From a virus: a DNA stretch of 64,000 bases. Shown piece by piece: positions 1-8,999 of this stretch (position 1 is its first letter; each line of letters opens with the position of its first letter). The stretch lies in IMG/VR virus record IMGVR_UViG_3300042472_000301, positions 28,901 to 92,900 of that record. One strand, 5' to 3'. Below the pieces are notes generated by a model. It saw only the letters and a program-made list of their open reading frames with translations. It was not told the origin of the DNA and did no database searches. Position numbers and translations under genes: made by a program.

Positions 1-202
1 GTCAGATGACGGCGGTCACACTTGGTCAAACGAGCATTGGAAATCAATGGGCGGCGTAGGCGAGTACGGCACCCGCGTCATTTGGCGCCGCCTTGGTATG
101 ACTTTAAAACTGCGTGATCGGGTTTATGAGCTTTCAGGCACCGATCCGGTCAAGATTGCCATTATGGCGGCAGAACTTGACGTTGAGGCAACCAAAGCAT
201 GA
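1..202 (+). CDS. Packaged-DNA stabilisation / nozzle-type protein (C-terminal part)
   Basis: The reading frame is open from base 2 and ends with TGA at 200-202, so only the last 66 residues are present. They include SDDGGHTWSNEHW, RVIWRRLG and RDRVYELSGTDPVK. This SDDGG-TW...RV-W-RLG...SGTDPVK pattern is typical of the C-terminus of podovirus tail-hub proteins of the P22 gp10 (phage stabilisation) type, which close the portal channel and carry the tail appendages. The stop overlaps the next start by four bases, as in the rest of this operon. The start lies outside the window. The family assignment rests on recognising this tail motif only, so the gp10 analogy is likely but not certain. Confidence 0.7.
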   Translation, partial: SDDGGHTWSNEHWKSMGGVGEYGTRVIWRRLGMTLKLRDRVYELSGTDPVKIAIMAAELDVEATKA

Positions 203-399
203 ACCCTACCCAAATCACCGCGCCACGCGTTCCGCTTGTAGACCCTAGAACGGGGCTAATCTCGCGCGAGTGGTTTAGGTTTCTTAACGCAATATACGAA
301 CAACTAGGCGGGGGCACGGGTGCTGCGTCCGGTACGTTTACCACAGCCGATTCTAAAACCGTGACGGTCGTCAACGGCATCATTACAGGGATAGTCTAA
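199..399 (+). CDS. Small tail-cluster protein, unknown function
   Basis: A 66-residue protein. The N-terminal half contains the phrase VPLVDPRTGLISREWFRFL, which recurs in small proteins encoded next to podovirus tail-hub and fibre genes. The C-terminal half is low-complexity Gly/Thr/Val. ATGA overlap with the preceding gene and a one-base overlap with the following one indicate translational coupling. I cannot assign a function. A small tail-associated or fibre-attachment role is inferred only from position. Confidence 0.65.
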   Translation: MNPTQITAPRVPLVDPRTGLISREWFRFLNAIYEQLGGGTGAASGTFTTADSKTVTVVNGIITGIV

Positions 400-1022
400 T
401 GTCGATCAATCTTTCAGCCTTTGCCGGTGCGGGCGCTCAATTCCTAGACGCCAATGGCGCACCGCTCACGGGCGGCTTGCTGTACAGCTACCTGTCGGGC
501 ACAACTACGCCAGCTACAACCTACACTTCGCGTGATGGTGGAACTAACAACACCAACCCGATTGTGTTGGATGCAGCAGGGCGCACACCGGCTGAGATTT
601 GGTTAGACGGCGGGGTGCTGTACAAGTTTGTGTTGACCTCTTCGACTTACGCACAAATTGGCACCTATGACAGTATCCCTGCAATTAACGACACCACAAG
701 CATTAGCAACCTCATTACGGTTTCCGGTACAAATGCGCTGACAGGCTTGGCTACGCCTACGTTGGGCGGTTATGCTGCGGGCGCACAATACAGCTTTATT
801 GCACAAAACACCAACACCGGCGCGGTCACAATTGACATCGACACGTTGGGTGTCAAGTCAATTACCAAGTTTGGCACTACACCTTTAGCGGCGGGCGATA
901 TTACTGCCGGTGCGTTGACGTTGATTGAGTATGACGGTACGCGATTTCAACTACTTAATGTTAATACACTTAGCAAAACTACCGCTCTCTCAATTGCTTT
1001 CTCAATTATTTTTGGACTATAA
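399..1022 (+). CDS. Tail fibre/spike-like protein
   Basis: A 207-residue protein that opens with a segment (roughly residues 10-80) containing FLDANGAPLTGGLLYSYLSG and VLDAAGRTPAEIWLDGG. This segment resembles the head-binding domain at the start of many podovirus tailspikes and fibres. The rest is a Thr/Gly/Ala-rich beta-type sequence (residues 100-190). The protein is short for a full spike, so it may be a fibre base that carries a distal protein made by a neighbouring gene. It sits in a run of fibre/adhesin genes between the tail hub and the ejection proteins. Confidence 0.7.
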   Translation: MSINLSAFAGAGAQFLDANGAPLTGGLLYSYLSGTTTPATTYTSRDGGTNNTNPIVLDAAGRTPAEIWLDGGVLYKFVLTSSTYAQIGTYDSIPAINDTTSISNLITVSGTNALTGLATPTLGGYAAGAQYSFIAQNTNTGAVTIDIDTLGVKSITKFGTTPLAAGDITAGALTLIEYDGTRFQLLNVNTLSKTTALSIAFSIIFGL

Positions 1023-1025
1023 ATC

Positions 1026-1400
1026 ATGGCTGCTCCTAATATTGTTAACGTCACAGCAATTTATGGCAAAGTCGTAACCGCCGATTTAACGACAACTTCG
1101 GCAACTTCAGTTTTAAGCAACGCTGCGTCAAGCGGCAAAGTGTTTAAACTTGATTCGCTTGTGGTCGCCAATATTGATACTGTAAACGCCGTGACGGTTA
1201 CGGTTAATCACTATTCTGCTGCGGCGCTTGGCGGCACAGCTACGGCAATGGCGTCTACTGTTTCAATTCCGGCTGCGTCAACTTTGGTGGTCATTAGTAA
1301 ACTCAATATGATTTATCTTGAGGAGAATATGTCGATTGGTGCGGTTGCAGGCACAGCGTCAAAACTGAAAGTTGTTTGCAGCTATGAGGACATATCGTGA
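1026..1400 (+). CDS. Small beta-rich virion protein
   Basis: A 124-residue protein with alternating hydrophobic/Thr/Ser residues throughout and almost no charge, consistent with a beta-sandwich. No catalytic motif is visible. The C-terminus (KLKVVCSYEDIS) overlaps the GTG start of the next gene. Similar short all-beta proteins occur between fibre genes of podoviruses and are usually virion components. A specific role cannot be read from the sequence. Confidence 0.6.
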   Translation: MAAPNIVNVTAIYGKVVTADLTTTSATSVLSNAASSGKVFKLDSLVVANIDTVNAVTVTVNHYSAAALGGTATAMASTVSIPAASTLVVISKLNMIYLEENMSIGAVAGTASKLKVVCSYEDIS

Positions 1401-2218
1401 GCAATGGCGGCGTAATCGGCACATCCCTTGCACCCAACCAATCGGGCATTTGGACGCTTGAGGATTATCAATTAGCTAAATCTTATCCATTTATTACCGC
1501 TGCAATTTTAGCTATCGGCGGCGGTGGCAATGGCGGAAGTAACGCAAGCACAGCCGGTGGCGGGGGTGGTGGCGGAGGATTTATTGCTGCGTCTAATTTT
1601 GCTCTTCAAAAAGGTGTAACTTACACCGTAACGGTAGGGTCAGGCGGTGGTAATGCTTCATCTCTTGGCGGATTTATTGGATCAATTGGTGGTGGTACTG
1701 GTGGCAATGTAACCGCTACTGGCGGTTCAGGTGCTTCAGGTGGTGGCGGTGGTGGTGGCGCTGGGGGCACATCTCCTAGCGGTGGTGGTGCAATTACCTA
1801 TGGTGTTTCTTTAGGTAGCAACGGCGGCACCGGCGGCAACCTTGCAGGCGGCGGCGGCGGTGGTGCTGGCGCAGCGGGCTCTACAGGAGGAAATACTACC
1901 GGCGGCGCAGGAGGTGCTGGTTCTAGTTCATCTATTACCGGATCATCCGTTACTTATAGTGGCGGTGGTGGTGGAGCAGGACAAGACGCAGGTGGTGCAG
2001 GTGGGTCAGGCGGCGGCGGCAGCGGAAACGGCGGGAACGGCACAGCCAACACCGGCGGCGGCGGAGGAGGAGGCAATGGATTGGGCGGATCAGGCGTTGT
2101 AATCCTTTTAGTTCCAACTTTCTTTTACACCGGCACGGTAACCGGCTCGCCAACTGTTACGACTAGCGGCGCAAATACAATTATCAAGTTCACTTCTTCA
2201 GGGACTTATAAAGCATGA
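1397..2218 (+). CDS. Glycine-rich tail adhesin
   Basis: A 273-residue protein starting with GTG that overlaps the previous stop (GTGA). From about residue 38 to 230 it is dominated by GGGG runs separated by short polar spacers, with signature phrases TYTVTVGSGGG, SSSITGSSVTYSGGGGG and GSGVVILLVP. This is the Gly_rich_2-type domain found at fibre tips. In T-even gp38-like adhesins such repeats fold into a sandwich of polyglycine II helices whose loops contact the receptor. Three paralogues lie at 59792-62849. Receptor binding is inferred from the family. The long GGN tracts are prone to slippage. Confidence 0.75.
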   Translation: MSNGGVIGTSLAPNQSGIWTLEDYQLAKSYPFITAAILAIGGGGNGGSNASTAGGGGGGGGFIAASNFALQKGVTYTVTVGSGGGNASSLGGFIGSIGGGTGGNVTATGGSGASGGGGGGGAGGTSPSGGGAITYGVSLGSNGGTGGNLAGGGGGGAGAAGSTGGNTTGGAGGAGSSSSITGSSVTYSGGGGGAGQDAGGAGGSGGGGSGNGGNGTANTGGGGGGGNGLGGSGVVILLVPTFFYTGTVTGSPTVTTSGANTIIKFTSSGTYKA

Positions 2219-2619
2219 GTAATTTTGCACACGTTCCGGTTATGGAAAGCGGAAAAGGTATTGTTCAATCCGTCATTGTCATTGACCAAGAGGTAATAGA
2301 TACAGGCGCGTTTGGCGATCCGTCAACGTATTGGCAGACGTCATATAACACCCGTGGCGGCATTTATTATCTGCCCGACTCAAATACACCTGACCCTGAC
2401 CAATCAAAAGAACTGAGAGCCAACTACGCGCTTCCAGGCTACACTTTGGACACAACGGTAATTGAGAATGGCGTGGTCGGGGTGTTCTACGCACCACAGC
2501 CTTTCCCGTCGTGGACAATCAGCGCACCGACTTGGCTTTGGCAACCGCCAGTACCATACCCAACTGACGGCAATAATTATGTTTGGAATGAAACAACACT
2601 ATCTTGGGTGCTTGTGTGA
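2215..2619 (+). CDS. Conserved fibre-cassette protein (paralogue of the gene at 63345)
   Basis: A 134-residue protein starting at an ATGA overlap. It contains WQTSYNTRGGIYYLPDSNTP, DQSKELRANYALPGYTLD and FYAPQPFPSWTIS. The same three blocks occur in order in the protein at 63345-63725, so the two are paralogues. The family is common in phages, where it follows glycine-rich or collagen-like fibre genes, and its function is not established. A fibre-assembly or tip-maturation helper would suit the position, but this is inference. Both copies directly follow a glycine-rich adhesin, the second after an HNH gene. Confidence 0.7.
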   Translation: MSNFAHVPVMESGKGIVQSVIVIDQEVIDTGAFGDPSTYWQTSYNTRGGIYYLPDSNTPDPDQSKELRANYALPGYTLDTTVIENGVVGVFYAPQPFPSWTISAPTWLWQPPVPYPTDGNNYVWNETTLSWVLV

Positions 2620-3089
2620 AAGTAACCTTTAACCTTGACTTTCTAAAGCCTACCTTGCAGCAGAAGATTGACGTGTTGCAAGACGAACTTTTGAAAATGC
2701 CACAGGCCGACATCGTTACAACGCACGTTTTTAAAGACGGGCAATACATTCGCACGATGATTGTGCCGCCCAACACGGTCATCGTGGGCGCGGCGCATAA
2801 ATCACCCTATAAAGTTAGACTTGAAAAAGGTACAATTTCAGTCAACTTAGGTGATGAACTGCACACCCTAACCGCACCGCTAGAATTAGATGCGCCAGCG
2901 GGTACGCGCCGAGTGGGTTGGGTGGGTAACGAAGAACTTGTATGGGTTGACATCTACGACAACCCTAGTGGCTGCACCGACATAGACGAAATAGAAGAAT
3001 TACTTTATGTCATTCCTGAATGTGGAATGTTAGATAAAAGATTGGCGTTAGCAAACAATAATGCTAGGCTAGTCTTAACGGAGAATTAA
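2616..3089 (+). CDS. Cupin-like small phage protein
   Basis: I place the start at GTG 2616, which overlaps the previous TGA as GTGA, giving 157 residues. An ATG 12 bases upstream is possible. After a short helical N-terminus, residues about 40-130 show a beta-barrel pattern (TMIVPPNTVIVGAAHKSPY, VRLEKGTISVNLGDE, LELDAPAGTRRVGWVGNEEL) typical of cupin-like double-stranded beta-helix proteins. No complete metal-binding cupin His motif is visible, so it may be structural rather than enzymatic. It is the last gene before the ejection-protein block. Confidence 0.6.
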   Translation: MKVTFNLDFLKPTLQQKIDVLQDELLKMPQADIVTTHVFKDGQYIRTMIVPPNTVIVGAAHKSPYKVRLEKGTISVNLGDELHTLTAPLELDAPAGTRRVGWVGNEELVWVDIYDNPSGCTDIDEIEELLYVIPECGMLDKRLALANNNARLVLTEN

Positions 3090-3090
3090 C

Positions 3091-4170
3091 ATGGCTGGAA
3101 TTATTACTGGTGCGGTAATTAGCGCGGGCGCGGGTCTAATCGGCAGCGCAAACAGCGCCAAAGCGTCAAGACAAGCCTCCGAAGCGCAAAGAGAAGCCGC
3201 CGAACAAGCCAATGTTATTGCCGCAAATGCAGCGGAGAATCAAATTGCAACGTTGCGCGACGGGCTTAACCGTGGCATTTTGACGCAACAGCAATACCTT
3301 GATAAGCAAAATGAAATCATCGGCGGTATTTCTGAAGAGCAGAAAACTCTTCTTGCTGATCGTCTGAAATTTGCAGAAGGCATCTATACCCAACAGCGCA
3401 GCGATTATCAGCCTTACCGCGAATCGGGCGTTGCAGCCACCAATCAACTTAATACGTTGTTGGGTATTGGGGGTAACACGGGCGCTGCCGATTATGGCAG
3501 ATATTCAAGCGCTGAGTTTACCCCCGCTGACTTTGCTGCGGGTAAAGACCCAGGCTACGGTTTCCGTATGTCCGAGGGTTTAAAAGCCGTGGATCGCCAA
3601 GCTGCTGCGCGTGGCGGGCTAATCTCCGGCAATGCTCTCAAAGCCTCACAAGCGTTTGGTCAAGAAGCAGCCTCGCAAGAATATCAAAACGCGTTTAATC
3701 GTTTTCAGACTATGCGCGGTAACACGTTATCACCTTTTGCCTCGCTGTCGGGTCAAGGTCTAAACGCAGCATCGCTTACTGGTCAAGCAGGGGCGCAGTA
3801 CGGCGCGGCAGGGCAGCAAGCCTATGGTGACTATGGCACTTCACTAAACAATCGCCAAGCATCTGCTTTGGGTGCTACTGGCGCAGCTTCCCAAGGCATT
3901 TCAGGTATGTACGGCAACTACGGCAATGCAAGCGCAACAGCCTATGGCAATTACGCTACCAACGCCACCAATGCGCTGACCGGCGGGGCCAACGCTCAAG
4001 CGGCGGGTATCATTGGTGGGGCGAACGCGTTTAACCAAGGGGTAAGCGGCATCAGCAATCTTGCCAACACTTATTACCTTAATAAACTGCTTCAGGGTAG
4101 AAATACTCAAACAGCCGGTTTAACAGGATCAGACCTTACGTCGGGAATTGATTTTACTTACCGAGGTTAA
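3091..4170 (+). CDS. DNA ejection (internal virion) protein, small type
   Basis: A 359-residue Ala/Gly-rich protein. A short apolar N-terminus (GAVISAGAGLIGSANSAK) is followed by a Gln/Ala/Glu-rich helix to about residue 110, then DYQPYRESGVAATNQLNTLL, then DPGYGFRMSEGLKAVDR and AARGGLISGNALKASQAF, and a low-complexity Gly/Ala/Tyr tail. This layout is characteristic of podovirus DNA-transfer proteins that are packaged in the head and leave with the DNA to form the trans-envelope conduit. It starts a three-gene set (3091, 4185, 5960) that parallels a second set at 18887-22513. The exact family is inferred from motifs. Confidence 0.7.
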   Translation: MAGIITGAVISAGAGLIGSANSAKASRQASEAQREAAEQANVIAANAAENQIATLRDGLNRGILTQQQYLDKQNEIIGGISEEQKTLLADRLKFAEGIYTQQRSDYQPYRESGVAATNQLNTLLGIGGNTGAADYGRYSSAEFTPADFAAGKDPGYGFRMSEGLKAVDRQAAARGGLISGNALKASQAFGQEAASQEYQNAFNRFQTMRGNTLSPFASLSGQGLNAASLTGQAGAQYGAAGQQAYGDYGTSLNNRQASALGATGAASQGISGMYGNYGNASATAYGNYATNATNALTGGANAQAAGIIGGANAFNQGVSGISNLANTYYLNKLLQGRNTQTAGLTGSDLTSGIDFTYRG

Positions 4171-4184
4171 TAAAGGATTAAGTC

Positions 4185-5957
4185 ATGGCACTCGACACTA
4201 ACATTGCGCTAGGCATTAAGCCCGTAGAGCAGCCCAATATGCTTGCCCAAATGGGGCAGATGATGCAAATTCGGCAAGCGCAGCAAGGCTTTGAAAGCGA
4301 AAACGCTTTGCGTGATTTTTACGCGCAAGGCGGGGATCCGTCAAGCGCCGAAGGTAGGCGCCAATTGTTGTCGCGCAACCCCTCAGCGGGTATGAAAATT
4401 ATTGGGCAGCTAAGTGAAAACTCTGCGCGCGATATAAACACGGCGGAGAAGTCTTTAGGTTTGTATAAAGATCAAGTGGGCTTTATTAAATCGCCTGACG
4501 ACGCAGCAAGGTGGTTGAGTAATTTTTATGCAAACCCTCTTACCCGTCCTTACGTTGAATCGGTTGCGCCGATGGATGTTGCATTGGCAGCAATCCCTAA
4601 AAATGACCCTGCCGCATTTCAAAACTGGTTAAAAAATGCGTCGTTAAAAGCCGAAAAATTGTTTGTTGACGCTAATACAGAAGCGACAAACAAAACGCGT
4701 ATTCAAGCAGCCGGTATTAGCGCGGCAGCGGGCAACCGCCAAGCGACAATTGCTGAACAACGCTATGCTCAAGATTTAGCTGATCGGGCCGAGGCCGACA
4801 GATTGGCGGGCAGACCTTCTACGCCGCCGTTTGTTGCGCCTACAACCGGCGGTGGTGGTGGCGGTGGGGCGCCTTTTACTTTGCCTATGACTAGCGGCGG
4901 TACAGCGCCCGCAGTTACTAACGCGTTACCTGCAATAGTGGGCGCGGCCCCCGCCGCACCGGCGTCGACCAATATGCTAGTGCCTGGCGCGCAAGCACCG
5001 GCAACGGCGCCTGTTACTCCTGTTGCACCAACGGCGGCGCCTGTTACTCCGGTTGCACCTGTTACCGCTGCTGCACCAGTAAGAGATGCAAACACGCGGA
5101 TACAAGATATTAGCGCTGAAATTGAACGCCTTAGACCGTATATGGGCAATCCTAAAGTTGCGTTGAATGTTCAGCAACTTGCTACCGAACGTACTCAATT
5201 GATAGCGGCGGCTAAACAAGAAGCGCCTACATTAACTAGAATTGACGACCCAACTACACCAGGCCAAAGGCTAGAGATTAACGCGCGCGAATACAAAGGC
5301 GGCGGGTTAGGCTCACCAGGCGTGTTGGGCGTTGCGCGTACGGATAAATTGACGCCACAACAAACGGTTAAATTAAAAGCCGAAATAGGCAAAGATTTTA
5401 AAGCCGTTGAAAGAACTATTGCTGAAACTGACGCGCTGCTTGAGTCTATTGACGCAGTTAGAAACAGCAACCTAGAACGTGTGGCGGGCCCAATTGATGC
5501 GCGTACGTTCACAATGACTAACGAAGGAAAACTTGCTGAAACAAGGTTTGAAAACCTTAAGGGCAAAGTCACCGCAATTGCTAAAACGGCGGCTACTATG
5601 ACCGGCGCAATTGGCTCTATTGCTAACCAAGAATGGCAAATTTTGGCCAATCAAATTGCGGTGCTTGACCTCAAAAATGGTAAAGAACCTAGCCTTGAGC
5701 AAATTGACCAGTTAGAGCGTCAAGCAATGAGTATTGCTAATCGTATGCGCGATGGGTTTAGTCGTCAGTACGGCGAGTATTTGGACGAACTCGGGCCACA
5801 GTACAGAGAAATACCAAACGTGACATACACGCCAGGCTCGGCAGGGTACACCCCAACAGGTAAGAAAACTCCCGCTCGAAACAGCGCAACACCGGCCAAT
5901 ACAGGTAACATAGCTACCAATCCGACCATTGACGCATTGCTTAACAAGTACAAATAA
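4185..5957 (+). CDS. Putative DNA ejection protein, medium type
   Basis: A 590-residue protein. Residues 1-170 are helical and Gln/Ala-rich, and residues about 215-300 are a flexible Pro/Ala/Thr linker with APVTPVAP repeats. The C-terminal part (about 385-560) is again helical, with GSIANQEWQILANQIAVLDL and a DELGPQYREIP segment. No signal peptide, membrane helix or catalytic motif is evident. Position between two other ejection-type genes and the composition support an internal virion protein. It was not recognised by sequence alone. Codons are noticeably A/T-ending compared with the replication genes. Confidence 0.55.
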   Translation: MALDTNIALGIKPVEQPNMLAQMGQMMQIRQAQQGFESENALRDFYAQGGDPSSAEGRRQLLSRNPSAGMKIIGQLSENSARDINTAEKSLGLYKDQVGFIKSPDDAARWLSNFYANPLTRPYVESVAPMDVALAAIPKNDPAAFQNWLKNASLKAEKLFVDANTEATNKTRIQAAGISAAAGNRQATIAEQRYAQDLADRAEADRLAGRPSTPPFVAPTTGGGGGGGAPFTLPMTSGGTAPAVTNALPAIVGAAPAAPASTNMLVPGAQAPATAPVTPVAPTAAPVTPVAPVTAAAPVRDANTRIQDISAEIERLRPYMGNPKVALNVQQLATERTQLIAAAKQEAPTLTRIDDPTTPGQRLEINAREYKGGGLGSPGVLGVARTDKLTPQQTVKLKAEIGKDFKAVERTIAETDALLESIDAVRNSNLERVAGPIDARTFTMTNEGKLAETRFENLKGKVTAIAKTAATMTGAIGSIANQEWQILANQIAVLDLKNGKEPSLEQIDQLERQAMSIANRMRDGFSRQYGEYLDELGPQYREIPNVTYTPGSAGYTPTGKKTPARNSATPANTGNIATNPTIDALLNKYK

Positions 5958-5959
5958 TC

Positions 5960-8329
5960 ATGGCGACTATTGAAGAACTTAGTTCAGCGTTGGTTAAGGC
6001 AGACGCGGCGGGTAATACTGCGGATGCTAAAGCATTTGCGGATGCCATTCGCAATATGCGATCTAGCGAAGGTATGCCTAAAGAGCGAACCGTAATGCAA
6101 GAGGTCATGCAAATACCCGCTGGTATTTACAAAGGCTTTAAAAACGTAACAGATACGTTGATTAAAGGCGGCGCAAGCGCGTTAGATTATGCGGCAGGCA
6201 CTAACACCCGCGCAACAGTTGACGAAGCATCTAAGCGCGCAAACGAAGAATACAACCAAGTATATGGGGCTAGCACATTAGGTAAGTCAGGTGAGATTTT
6301 AGGTGAGATCGGCGCAACAATGCTGCCTATTGCGGGCTTGTCTAAAATCGTTGCCAAGGGTGCTGAGTTAGCCCCCTCGCTTGCCAAATTTCTAACCCCT
6401 GTTTCCAAGTCTATTGCCTCGGGCGGGTTTAATACCGGCTTGGCGGGCGGTGCGGTAAACACAGGCGTCAGAGCGCTAGGCGGTGCAGCGGGCGGCGCAA
6501 TTGGTGCGGGGCTAGTCAACCCTGAAAATGCTGGTGTTGGTGCTGCTTTTGGCGCGGCTGTACCTGCATTGGCGTTGCCAGCGGCTAAATTTGTTGTCGA
6601 GCAAGGGCGTAAGATGTTTAGCCCTGGCACCGCAGCAATTAACCAAGCTGTTGGCGACAAGGGCGGTCAAATCATAAACGCGTTACGCGACCCTAACGCC
6701 GTGATTGTGCCTGGTTCCTCGCCCACCGCCGGTCAAGTGGCGGCGCCTGTGGGCAGTACGGGGTTCTCAGGGTTTACCAAAGACCTTGCAGCTAACCCCA
6801 AAGTAGCGCAACTTTACGCCGACAAAGCCGCGCAAACTAGTGAGGCTCAGTTAGCGCAACAAGCGCGTGTGGACACGCGTCTTCAAGGTGTGGTTGACCG
6901 CGTTACAAAAAAGATTGACGACAACCTTGCTACGGTCACACCATCTGAAACAGGTAACAGCCTTCGCGTCATTGGTGAAGCGGCTAAACAAAAGTTTAAA
7001 GACGACACACTTAAGCCTGGGTACGCCGCCGCGTTTAATTTAGCGGGCGACGGCAAGATTAACATTTCAAATGTAGTGACTAAAGCCGAAGAAATTTTAG
7101 GGCAAAAGTTGTCTACGTTTGCGCCTGAAACTGCGCCTACTACCGTCAAAAAACTATTGTCGTTTCAGCCTAAAGTGCCTGAAGCCAAACCTTTGGGCGG
7201 CGGCTTAGTGTCGTCAAAAGTTAAAACTGCACCGGCGGCACCTGAAGGGTTTGCTTCTGCTACGCTTGAAGAATTAGATGGTGTGCGTAAGGCTATTAAC
7301 GCAGATATTCAATCGGCCATAACGGGCAACAGGCCTACTGACCCCGCTACGTTGCGTAATTTGATGCAATTGCACAAAGAGATTGATGACGCAATTGGCA
7401 AGTCTACGGCAATCCCCGACGCAGCCAAAACCGCTTACGCTGACATTGTTAAGACGTACCGCACCGAGTATGTGCCTCGTTTTAAAGAAGGCGCTAACGC
7501 TAATTTGTTTAAACAAACTGCGTCTAACGAACTCAAAACTAGACCTGAAGATGTCATTACTAAATACTTTAACCCTGGTGGTGAGTCGGAGGCCAAGCAG
7601 TTTGTAAACCTGTTTGGCAGCGACCCCAACGCGTTAAAGATTGCCGGTAAAGGCATCGAAGATTTGTTCCGTCAAAAAGTGACGGACGCATCTACGGGCT
7701 TGGTTAAACCCGCAGCCCTTGCCAAATTTTTAAAAGATTACGCGCAACCCATTAAGATTATGGACGACGCGGGTATGGGGTTAAGTCAACGCTTTGCAAC
7801 CATTAGCAAAGATGTGCAGCGTTTGCAACGCGTAGAAGGTATGCAAACCACAAACGCCGCTAATCGGCTAGCGCCCGCCATCCCTGCTGGCCCCAACGCG
7901 CTTGCAGTCGAACAACGCATCAATCAATTAACCCAAGGGTTAACACCCAAGCAATTAAGCGCGGTCAACGCCGTGCGTGATGACTTGGCGCGTATGGCCG
8001 AGTACGAAAGGTTAGCGCAAGCGGGTAGCACTGGCACAGCGGGTAAGATTGCAACTGAAGCGGGTAAAGGGATTGGAATGCAATTTCCAAGCCTATTGAA
8101 CACTTCAGTTACCGCAGTCAATTTTGTTCTTAAACGCTTGGTTGGTAAAATGGATGATAAATTAGCGATTGCTTTAGCTACCGAATTAGCCAACCCCGCG
8201 TCTGCTGCAAACGCTATTCAACGCGCTATGGTTAAACGTGGTAGTCAGGAAATCAATAATCAGTTTGCTCGCAACGCCCTTCGCCCCGTCACAATGGGTG
8301 GCATCAACGCTTTAGCTGGACAAGAATAA
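5960..8329 (+). CDS. Putative DNA ejection protein, large type
   Basis: A 789-residue protein. An N-terminal helical segment leads to an apolar Gly/Ala stretch at about residues 120-215 (GEIGATMLPIAGLSKIV, GGAAGGAIGAGLVNPENAG) that could insert into membrane, followed by long charged helices to the end. This order suits the largest internal virion protein of podoviruses, which spans the envelope during DNA delivery. No lytic transglycosylase signature is visible. Its stop overlaps the first lysis-cassette gene by one base, so ejection and lysis genes are probably co-transcribed. Confidence 0.55.
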   Translation: MATIEELSSALVKADAAGNTADAKAFADAIRNMRSSEGMPKERTVMQEVMQIPAGIYKGFKNVTDTLIKGGASALDYAAGTNTRATVDEASKRANEEYNQVYGASTLGKSGEILGEIGATMLPIAGLSKIVAKGAELAPSLAKFLTPVSKSIASGGFNTGLAGGAVNTGVRALGGAAGGAIGAGLVNPENAGVGAAFGAAVPALALPAAKFVVEQGRKMFSPGTAAINQAVGDKGGQIINALRDPNAVIVPGSSPTAGQVAAPVGSTGFSGFTKDLAANPKVAQLYADKAAQTSEAQLAQQARVDTRLQGVVDRVTKKIDDNLATVTPSETGNSLRVIGEAAKQKFKDDTLKPGYAAAFNLAGDGKINISNVVTKAEEILGQKLSTFAPETAPTTVKKLLSFQPKVPEAKPLGGGLVSSKVKTAPAAPEGFASATLEELDGVRKAINADIQSAITGNRPTDPATLRNLMQLHKEIDDAIGKSTAIPDAAKTAYADIVKTYRTEYVPRFKEGANANLFKQTASNELKTRPEDVITKYFNPGGESEAKQFVNLFGSDPNALKIAGKGIEDLFRQKVTDASTGLVKPAALAKFLKDYAQPIKIMDDAGMGLSQRFATISKDVQRLQRVEGMQTTNAANRLAPAIPAGPNALAVEQRINQLTQGLTPKQLSAVNAVRDDLARMAEYERLAQAGSTGTAGKIATEAGKGIGMQFPSLLNTSVTAVNFVLKRLVGKMDDKLAIALATELANPASAANAIQRAMVKRGSQEINNQFARNALRPVTMGGINALAGQE

Positions 8330-8583
8330 TGGATTGGCAAAACTTCATCAACTTAGGTGCCGGTGGTCTACTCGCGGTGGGTGGATGGTTTTGTCGTCAG
8401 TTATGGGATTCTGTTAAAGAGCTCAAGACTGACATTGCTAATCTCAAGCTGCACGTCAGCGATTCGTATGTCAAAAAATCCGAGATTGACACAATTAAGT
8501 CCGAGATGGACAAACGCTTTGACCGCGTCGAGATGTTGCTTGACCGCTTGTTCGATAAACTTGAAGCCAAGGCAGACAAATAA
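8329..8583 (+). CDS. Small membrane-anchored coiled-coil protein of the lysis cassette
   Basis: An 84-residue protein. A hydrophobic segment at about residues 8-22 (LGAGGLLAVGGWFC) is followed by an amphipathic charged helix to the C-terminus (VKELKTDIANLKLHV, EMDKRFDRVEMLLDRLFDKLEAK). The layout resembles XhlA-like holin accessory proteins, although XhlA usually has the coiled coil before the membrane helix. It lies directly ahead of the holin with a one-base overlap. A role in lysis timing is inferred from position. Confidence 0.55.
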   Translation: MDWQNFINLGAGGLLAVGGWFCRQLWDSVKELKTDIANLKLHVSDSYVKKSEIDTIKSEMDKRFDRVEMLLDRLFDKLEAKADK

Positions 8584-8999
8584 TGTTCCCTATCATGGAT
8601 GTGCTTGGCGTTGGCATGAAGATTTTGGATAAGTTTTTTCCTGATCCCGAACAAAAGGCCAAAGCGCAACTTGAGTTAATGCAGATGCAGCAGAACGGCG
8701 AACTCGCCAAGATGCAAGCCGATATGCAAGAGCAGGGCGAACTCACCAAGCGTCAAGAGAACGACATGAGGTCTGACTCTTGGTTGAGTAAAAACATTCG
8801 TCCTATGACCCTCATAGCCATCCTAGCGGGCTACTTCATCTTCGCCATGATGTCAGCGTTTGATCTTGATACAAACGAGAAGTATGTTGAGTTGCTTGGG
8901 CAATGGGGCATGTTAATAATGAGCTTCTATTTCGGTGGTCGCACCCTTGAAAAGATCATCGACATGAAAAACAAAACGCCCGAAAAGAGCGACAAGTAA
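8583..8999 (+). CDS. Holin, GTA_holin_3TM family
   Basis: A 138-residue protein. A helical, Gln/Met-rich region (residues 20-60) precedes SKNIRPMTLIAILAGYFIF, a transmembrane helix at about residues 72-93. A second apolar helix (QWGMLIMSFYFGGRTLEKI) lies at about 107-126. The KNIRPMTL and FYFGGRTLEK signatures are typical of the 3TM holin family first described in gene transfer agents. The protein is expected to open the inner membrane so that the cytoplasmic GH108 endolysin encoded 660 bases downstream can reach the peptidoglycan. Confidence 0.85.
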   Translation: MFPIMDVLGVGMKILDKFFPDPEQKAKAQLELMQMQQNGELAKMQADMQEQGELTKRQENDMRSDSWLSKNIRPMTLIAILAGYFIFAMMSAFDLDTNEKYVELLGQWGMLIMSFYFGGRTLEKIIDMKNKTPEKSDK